Assembly: GCA_022559845.1 (NCBI GenBank)
Contig: CM040126.1
Location: forward strand, 50,586,458 to 50,650,457
Direction: 5' to 3'
DNA length: 64,000 nucleotides
DNA from: Amorphophallus konjac
Lineage: Eukaryota; Streptophyta; Magnoliopsida; Alismatales; Araceae
The translations under genes and the position numbers were made by a program. Shown here piece by piece: positions 57,556 through 64,000 of this stretch. A model generated the notes under the pieces. The model searched no databases and had not been told where the DNA came from. It saw only the letters and a program-made list of their open reading frames with translations. Each line of letters starts with the position of its first letter. The stretch's first letter is position 1.

Positions 57556-59312
57556 TGTTGAGCTATGATTTTGATGATAACTAAACTTAGTGTGTATTGC
57601 TATGGTTTTGATGCTAACTAAATGGTTGATTATTCATATTGATTGGTTGAATATGATTGAGTTGAACATATGCATTGAATGCTTCCTATGCATACTTTTC
57701 ATGGAGCTTGGTTACATGATGCATTCATATTGGACATGCATATCTATGTATCTTGATCTTTAGTCAATCATGTTTTCAAAGTGTTCACTTGTATATGTGC
57801 ATGGCTAAATTGCTCTCATACTTTGCTCACTTGCATAGAAATAATTCTTCACCTTTAGCTTAAACATTTTATGGTTCAAGTGTTTGTATGCACCTTGAAC
57901 ATGGGCTTTCATGTATGCATTTCATACATTCATCATCTTGATTATTAACCTAAAGTTCTAATCATTTTTATCATGGTTTTGTAGGTTAAATTCTTTGTAT
58001 AATCCCTCCAAGATCAAAGAAGCTTGATGCCACACAGTTTGGAAGGGTTGCAATGGAGTTTGAGGGTGAAATCTTTAAGTCAGGAATTTCACTGTAGCCA
58101 GGTCGACACTGTAGCCAGGTCGACACTGTAGCGCGGTCGACCGCCAGGCCAATCCCGGTCGACCGGATTTCCCAGGGATCACCCGTTTGCAGTGTTTCTC
58201 AGTAGCGGTCGACCGCCAGAAAGTTCCGGTCGACCGCCAGCCCCGAGGCCTACTTTTGTTGACTTTTGGTTCAAGTTCGAAGGGTGGTCTTTCCATCCAT
58301 TTCTTTAATCCTTTTGCCCCCAATTACACCAGATTTCATGGATCTTGTCTGGGGCTTGTCCAAGGGGCCTTTCAAGAGTTATATAACATCTCATTTGGAG
58401 CCATAACCCTAACCATCCAAGAGATCCAAGGGGAGGCTATCCAAGGAGGAGGAAGAGGGTACTGTAGCTCCGTGAACAGTACCTCGTGCAGCAACAATCT
58501 TCATCCAACTTCAAGCCATTCAAGGTATATCTGAAGCCAACATCCTCCAAGGAAAAGAAGCAAGCAAGGAAGCAAGGATTCAAAGGAAGATTGCTCAAAG
58601 AAGAAAGAAGAAGAAGCAAGCAAGCAAGTAAGTAGGCCATCCAAGGGGATTCAAGTGGAGATCAAGAGGAGGTGCTCAAGTGAAGATTGAAGATATGTTC
58701 AAGATCCGTAACATGCATTCAAGGGGAACCCAAAATAGGAGTTTTCTAAACTAAGCCTCATCATATTTATATTTTTGGGTATTGTATTTATGTTCATCAT
58801 AAACTATCTGTGTGTGTGTGGATCGTGTTGGATCCGTGGTCGTGTGTGTGTGTTGTTTTCCATTCGTGTGTGCGTAGATCTTCCTAGATCTACGTGTGTG
58901 TGTGTGTGGATCTCTTATATCCAGTTGTTTTAGTGTGTGGTTTGCTACACTTGTCGCAGGATGTGTGTGTGGTAGTGATCCGGTTGTCGAATCGTGTTGG
59001 AGTTCATCTCCGTGTGTGTGTGTGTTGGAGCTTGTCTCCATGTGTAGTTTGGGGCGCGTCCCCGTGTGTGTGTGCAGGTGTCGTCCTGCATGTGTGGCTA
59101 GAGCGTCGTCTCCGTTTGGGGATTTATCCCCGAGTGAAGCCTCACCGGGTTTGGTGAGGGGTGGACGTAGGATTGCCGTCGTGCATCCGAACCACCTTAA
59201 AAACCGTTGTGCATTGTGCTTATATTGTGTGGTTTGCTCCATTTCCTCTATCTCCATTCTACATAAACGTTAGTTTAAATTGTTGTTCTGGTTTTATCTT
59301 CGTCTATCCTGC
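57556..59312 (+). repeat. E2 3' LTR, right end missing
   Basis: It aligns with the 5' LTR up to TATCCTGC at 59312 and then leaves it for unrelated TGTGGACGCAC. The hairpin string is at 58820-59196; its closing pair is a perfect GGTGG/CCACC here, against one G-U in the 5' copy. Confidence 0.85.
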
Positions 59313-59637
59313 TGTGGACGCACTTTTTTATTTAATTTATCGTTCGTTTATTATTTGTTTATTGGCATTTATTAAGTGAGTGGGCGTGCCAGTTACAGAG
59401 TGACGATTTATTATGCGCTCGATCTGACTAATCAGACGATTGTGTAGTTCGTGTCGGGACTAGAACCCGCCGAGCCATAAAGGTCACGGCGTCATTTATA
59501 TCCCCTCGGAGAGGGGAACACCCTTGATTAATCGCCGGGAAAAGGGGCCTCATGGCCAGAAAATTAGTTACGTGAAAAGTCTATTAGGAAGCATTGAAAT
59601 CCCCGTGCGAGGGTGAGAAGAAAGCATTCGAGATTAT

Positions 59638-60680
59638 GTCGGTCATTTGTTGACCATTTAATGTTCAGACGAGTGTCCGGTTTGAGAAACGAGTAATCAT
59701 CATAGGAAAACCGGAGCATATGTATGCCGGGTACGACAAATTTATTGTTCACAGGAACTGGAAGCATTCGGTTAAACCCCGGTTAGAGCGGTCAGAAATC
59801 GGTGAGTTTATTGGCCCGGTGCAAGATCGAGTCAGGACCATTCCGGGGGCGCCTCCCGCGGTCCAAACGAGACTTGCGTGGGCATCATTAATATTTCCGG
59901 TGCCGAAGGGCAGCGGGAAAGTGTCCCGGGACTATATTCCAAAACAAAGATGTGTACAGAGATAGCCGGCTATAGGCCTAGGATGTGGGTCAGGCGATGA
60001 CCATGGTTGGGGCGAACCCGAGGTCCGAGCATGACTCACGACGGCCTTATTGATGTCCCTATGCGTAGGGTTCGGGGAGGATGAGAGCCGCCTCATTCCA
60101 TTCGGGTTTTGTCGGTCACTCATGGACCATTTTGTGTCGGACGAAGGTCCGTGTAGAAAATAAGACGGTGACGGGAGCAAATCCGTGCAAATGTCTGCCG
60201 TGAGTACGGCAAGTTTAATGCGAGCGCGGGATTAGATCCCGGTATATATATGTCAGTCACTAACGGACCATTCATTATTCGGACGGAAGTCCGTATTAAT
60301 AGCGTCAAGGACAACGATAAAACCGTACGAACGTCTGCCATAGGTGCGGCAAGTTTAATGTGGGTGCGGGATCGGATCCCGATGAAGATGGGTCAAGCTG
60401 ATGATCTATGGGCCCGAGGTGGTTGCGGACTATGGCCATATCGGGGTTTCCGAGGATCACGTCTGATGCCACGAGGCGTCATTACTTTTCTCTTCACGCA
60501 CAGTCTTGGGAAACGAAGGTTCCAAGGTATACGTGCGTGTCGGTCACGGTCGGACCATTCATTGTTTGGACGCGAGTCCACGTTTGAAGCATCGAAGACG
60601 ATGATAAAACCGTGCAAATGTCTGCCGTAGACACGACAAGTTTAATGTGGGGTTGCGGGATTAGATCCCGGGAGACTCGG
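59638..60680 (+). repeat. Three to four ~125-bp repeats built of hairpins
   Basis: Units at about 60117-60240, 60251-60380 and 60541-60672, plus a diverged one at about 59638-59750, share GTCGGTCAC..GGACCATT, a short hairpin, TCTGCCGT..CGGCAAGTTTAATG and GCGGGATNNGATCCCG. The hairpins are CGGAC-GAAG-GTCCG (60138-60151), CGGAC-GGAA-GTCCG (60280-60293) and TGGAC-GCGA-GTCCA (60567-60580). Confidence 0.7.
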
Positions 60681-62202
60681 GTCGAGTTAACGAATTATTG
60701 GCCCGAGATATGTTCGGATCACGACCATGTCGGAGGTTCCGAGGTCCACATCCGATACCACAAGGCATCATCGATTTTCTCTTTGCACCCAGCCCGGGGG
60801 TGTGAATTGTTAAGTGCGAAGCCCGAACTCACCAACGTGCGCCCTCGCACGCGGATCGACCTGCGCGGTCAGGTCGCGGGGTTTAAGGCACGCCGGTTAA
60901 TGGATGCCGGTTTAAGGGGAAACTTTTTATTAGTTTTATTCATTAGCTTTAAGTCTCTTCTCTCATTTGATTAATCATTTTCTCCCTTTCAGGCACGCCG
61001 GTTTAAGGGAAGCAAAGAGGGGAGCGAGGCGGTTAATGGATGCCCAAAAGGGCACGCCGGAATAGGTGGTGCAAAGTTTGGGCGCGCCGGTTAATGGCCA
61101 ATGGAGGAGGGAGCGCCAGAATAGGCCCAATGAGGGGGGCTGAATAGTGTAGCGCGCCGGTTAGTGGCAAGGAAAAATGAAAGGAGTTTTGAGTGTAAGG
61201 CTAAACCGGCGCGGGGGGGTACCGCGCCGGGTTAGCCCACGCCTGATTAGGGTGCGCCGGGCTAAGCTTCTATGATGTTTCTTTCATTCTTTTATGCTCT
61301 GTTTCTTGTTTCTTTCACCTGTGGGTTGATTTGTTGATTAGTTTGTTTATCGAACTGATAGATTAAGTTTGTGGAGAGAAAGTTTAAGTGTTTTAGTTGT
61401 TTATTAGGGTGAATTAGCATGAAGATTTGAATGTTTTATTAGAAGAGTTTGTTGCCGGAACTCGAAGGTTCAGTCGTGATCAGAGGCTTCAAGCATGTGA
61501 TGTTCTGGCCCTCAGAGAATAGCTTGATTCGTTTGTTCCTGGCGAAAAATGGGTAGCACCTCCCCCGGACTGAGGCTTGCCAGAGATAAATAGGGGAACA
61601 CCAAACGGAGCAAAGCTCCGGGGTGAACCTCAAAACTCAGAGTAAGAACTCCGTTAACCCGTAAGTGCATGTGGAGACTCGAGGACAAGCCTTCAAGAGT
61701 TCCAGCAACTCAGGGTGATGATCTCGTAGGTGGGACAGGTGTATGCCGTAAGAGGCCATGGATATTCATCCATCGACGAACTCCTTCGAAAGGCCATGCT
61801 ACGGAGGAGCATGTTTCGAAGGGCCCTGGATGAGGAGGAGGAGGAAGGGGAAAGAAGAAGAAAGACAAAATATCGTGTTTGCCAATAAGGGGCCTTCTGT
61901 TTATTCATCCACCAAAGGGGGGAAAAACGGCTCAAGCCCAAAAATTTCATCTCCACAGAGGAGAAATACATTACAGAGGGAGAAAAAGGGGGAAGACATA
62001 CATGGACGGGGGGAACAGAGCACAAGCTCTCCCACCCCCCCCAGCTCACCTCTCGCTCTCAACCTCACTCTCTTCTTCTTCACCTCACGGGCGCAGGGAC
62101 GGGGGGCTTCTTCTCTTCGGGTGGCATTTTCTTCTTCTTCTCTTCGATGGCCAGCCATCAGCTGAATGAACCAACCGAACCTGTTCCTTCTTCAGACTTG
62201 CC

Positions 62203-62210
62203 ATTTTATA
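62203..62210 (-). promoter_or_regulatory. Possible TATA box of a minus-strand unit
   Basis: ATTTTATA reads TATAAAAT on the minus strand, followed by a purine/pyrimidine-rich leader. AATAAA words occur downstream near 61895 and 61440. No convincing protein follows; an LTR remnant is as likely as a gene. Confidence 0.3.
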
Positions 62211-63104
62211 GAATGGGCATTCAGGAGTGTTCCCGCCACTTTCACCTCATCTGTAAGACCCCAAATTCTTTAGAAATTTATTTAGAAAGTTATTTGTAAT
62301 TATTTGGAATTTATTTGAAGTTATTCGAATTAATGAGAATTATCCAAATTAATTAGATTAATTAATTAATTAATAGAATAAGTCATTTTTCTACTATTTT
62401 CTAAAAATCCCCAAAAATCACATCTTGTAGAATTAATTTTTTTTATCAACTTTGTCTTCTACAATTAAGCCTAATAAAATCGTTTATTAAGCCGAATTAG
62501 CAAACTAAGTCTTCCGAACTTAATATTTAATTAATTACGGAATAGTAGAAGTGGAATTTTATCTACCATATAAAAATTCATAAAAATAGTAATTAAATAA
62601 TAGATGCTTCGACTAACACTTTTAGCTTCTTGGCGTAAGCCTAATTAAATCATTATCTAGGCCTAATCAGTGGATTAAGCCTGACTTACAACCCACCTAA
62701 CCCAAATTCGTATTCACTATTCACCCAAACTTTGAACATCAAATTCGAGCTTGTTTCTCAACCAAATGGGGTGATTCCAGAGGCAACTGAAAGGTATTAC
62801 ATAAAGGAACATTTACCCTCAATCAATTTGAGGTAAACTTAGTTCCAAAACGTGCTGCCGACATAGTTTGGTCAAGTCAAGGATTTCGGCGCCGTTTCTA
62901 AACACGTAGCTTGCAGCAGCGAATACTCCCAATTCAGAAGGCTCCATAAGCTCTATGAGCTATCAAAATGAAGCCCTACGAGTCTTCTTTCATTTGGCTG
63001 CTGTGGGGTTCACTGAAATTTTGGATCTGGAGAGATCTAGTTCGATTTGTGGAGGTGGGTCAGCAGGCCGTTGGCTTCCCTTCATCCTTCTTTGATCCAT
63101 CGAT

Positions 63105-63670
63105 TGAGGTAGGAATTCTCAACCAAATCTTGATCATGAGTATAGCAAATTGTTTCTCTCATCGAGCTCTATCCATTGGTGGCAAAAGCCCCAATTTTCA
63201 TTAGGTGTCCGTGGAGAAATCGAGCTTTTTGTGAGGTGCTGTACAAGTGTTCTTCATCCTAGGGTTTGAGTTTTCTCTCTCCCATTTGAGGTAGGATCTA
63301 GCAACCAAACTCTAATTAACTTACATGAAGTAATAAGCATGTTATTATCTTTCATTTAACGTAGAAAGCCCCAAATTCCATTAAGCATGCATCGTGAATT
63401 TCGATTTTTAGTAAGAGCATGTCTAGAATTTGATGTATATTATGTTCTTCAAGTAGAAGCTTGATTTTCGGGCTATTTTTGGATTAGATAACTTGATCCA
63501 CATATGGCTTATAGTATATGGTTGGATTCATCATTAAGTTAGCTTTCTTTTGATATAAAAAGCCCCAAATTCCGTTGTGTATATTGAGAGAAATTTACGT
63601 TTTAGTAGACGCATGTCAAGAACTAGGTTCTTCATGTATTCATAATAAATAGGTTGTGATTCGATTGAGT
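63105..63670 (+). repeat. Imperfect ~190-bp tandem repeats
   Basis: AAGCCCCAAATTCCATTA-like words at about 63186, 63366 and 63559 are each preceded by GAGGTAGGATCT..CAACCAAA-like or TTCTTTCATTTAACG-like sequence. Similarity is moderate. Confidence 0.55.
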
Positions 63671-63824
63671 TTTCAGTAAATTTCTTGTTTCAATCTCTTG
63701 TTTTATGACCTTAGTATGTATATTAAGAACCCTAGAGCATTTGGTTAAAATCTCAACTCATTTAGACCCCAAATCATTGAGTTTTCATGGTTTATAGAAT
63801 CACCCGTCGCTTCTGGAAGTGTAG

Positions 63825-63979
63825 GGGTCGACCCATGGGGTCGACCCATGCACCCAGTGAAGGGGGTCGACCCAATGGGTCGACCCATGAAGCTTTTTTT
63901 TTGAGGGGTCGACCCAATGGGTCGACCCACACCCAGGAAGGCTCCTGGAATGCCAGGGGTCGACCCAATGGGTCGACCC
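63825..63979. repeat. Eight GGGTCGACCC palindromes in four pairs
   Basis: Pairs at 63825/63838, 63864/63877, 63906/63919 and 63957/63970 are separated by AAT (AT plus G in the first pair). Each decamer is its own reverse complement, so a 23-bp pair can fold several ways. Confidence 0.92.
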
Positions 63980-64000
63980 ATGCCCTGTATGACCCCATTA

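Larger units (their letters stand above)
48303..59312 (+). mobile_element. E2: gag-only Sirevirus-like LTR element with solo LTR inserted
   Basis: The 5' LTR (48303-52269) starts TGTTGAGC and ends in TTCA. PBS, gag, 3.5 kb of non-coding DNA, PPT and a truncated 3' LTR (57556-59312) follow. It parallels E1 in gag, PPT iteration, leader hairpins and the lack of pol, but the LTR sequence is different. The 3' LTR stops abruptly at 59312, about 200 bp short of the end seen in the 5' LTR, so the right end is deleted or interrupted. Confidence 0.82.
59313..62251. other. GC-rich non-coding region, possibly an LTR or element part
   Basis: It starts TGTGGACGCAC exactly where the E2 LTR breaks, as a nested LTR would. 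No coding domain is seen. It holds structured repeats (59638-60680), CGCCGGTTAATGG words (60880-61260) and possible minus-strand transcription signals (61433-62210). Origin unknown. Confidence 0.4.
62252..64000 (+). repeat. Start of an LTR (TGTAAGACCCC type), cut by the window end
   Basis: TGTAAGACCCCAAATTC opens an AT-rich segment. Many plant gypsy LTRs begin with this word. It contains imperfect ~185-190-bp repeats (63105-63670) and a GGGTCGACCC palindrome cluster at the window end. No second LTR is available to confirm it. Confidence 0.5.

Noticed and set aside
61693..62165. Host gene on either strand
   Set aside because: Both strands are open because of purine/pyrimidine bias; no recognisable domain or splice structure. 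Left as possible transcription signals only.

Overview
This window is a repeat-rich stretch of a seed-plant nuclear genome, most likely an angiosperm. I recognise no host gene. The assignment rests on plant-type transposable elements: a CACTA (En/Spm) transposon with split-exon transposase genes, Ty3/gypsy elements with plant-type chromodomain and G-patch-like features, Ty1/copia Sirevirus-like gag genes, a PF04195-type retroelement gene, and poly(A)-tailed retroposons. Nearly every primer-binding site is the plant initiator-Met-tRNA type (TGGTATCAGAGC). The species cannot be named from this sequence.

Layout. 1-7040: the 3' part of a CACTA transposon with decayed TNP2-like and TNPA-like genes, a triplicated mini-exon, a 178-bp tandem array inside an intron, subterminal repeats and the 3' terminal inverted repeat. 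7204-8832: a poly(A) retroposon on the minus strand with 14-bp target duplications. 8833-10648: an LTR-like segment on the minus strand. 10649-12103 and 39733-41313: a Tat/Ogre-like gypsy relic, split by a 27.6-kb nest. The nest (12104-39732, target duplication AGGTT) is a gag-only Sirevirus-like element, here E1, with a chimeric left end made of a SMART-like mini-LTR element plus a gag scrap. E1 was itself hit by a 9.7-kb chromodomain gypsy on the minus strand (18669-28408, duplication CTCAT) and by a 6.5-kb gag-only gypsy on the minus strand in its 3' LTR (31577-38114, duplication ATGCT). 41326-41674: a LINE tail. 44650-48302: a retroelement gene region with a PF04195-like, coiled-coil gene. 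48303-59312: a second gag-only Sirevirus-like element, here E2, with a solo LTR (48453-50483, duplication ATGGA) in its 5' LTR. 59313-64000: hairpin-rich repeats of unknown origin and the start of another LTR.

How the parts work together. E1 and E2 keep LTRs, PBS, gag with zinc knuckles and iterated polypurine tracts, but no protease, integrase or reverse transcriptase was found in them, so they would need another element's pol. The most unusual signal is RNA-like. Both elements carry in their transcribed LTR leader a string of 13-14 short hairpins. Stem sequences differ between and within elements while pairing is preserved, and the string ends in a shared closing hairpin (GGTGG...CCACC). 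E1 also has a twin hairpin downstream of gag with two compensatory base-pair changes and an almost invariant 17-nt loop. I consider this hairpin system the best candidate for something undescribed. All structures were found by eye; no folding or database search was run.
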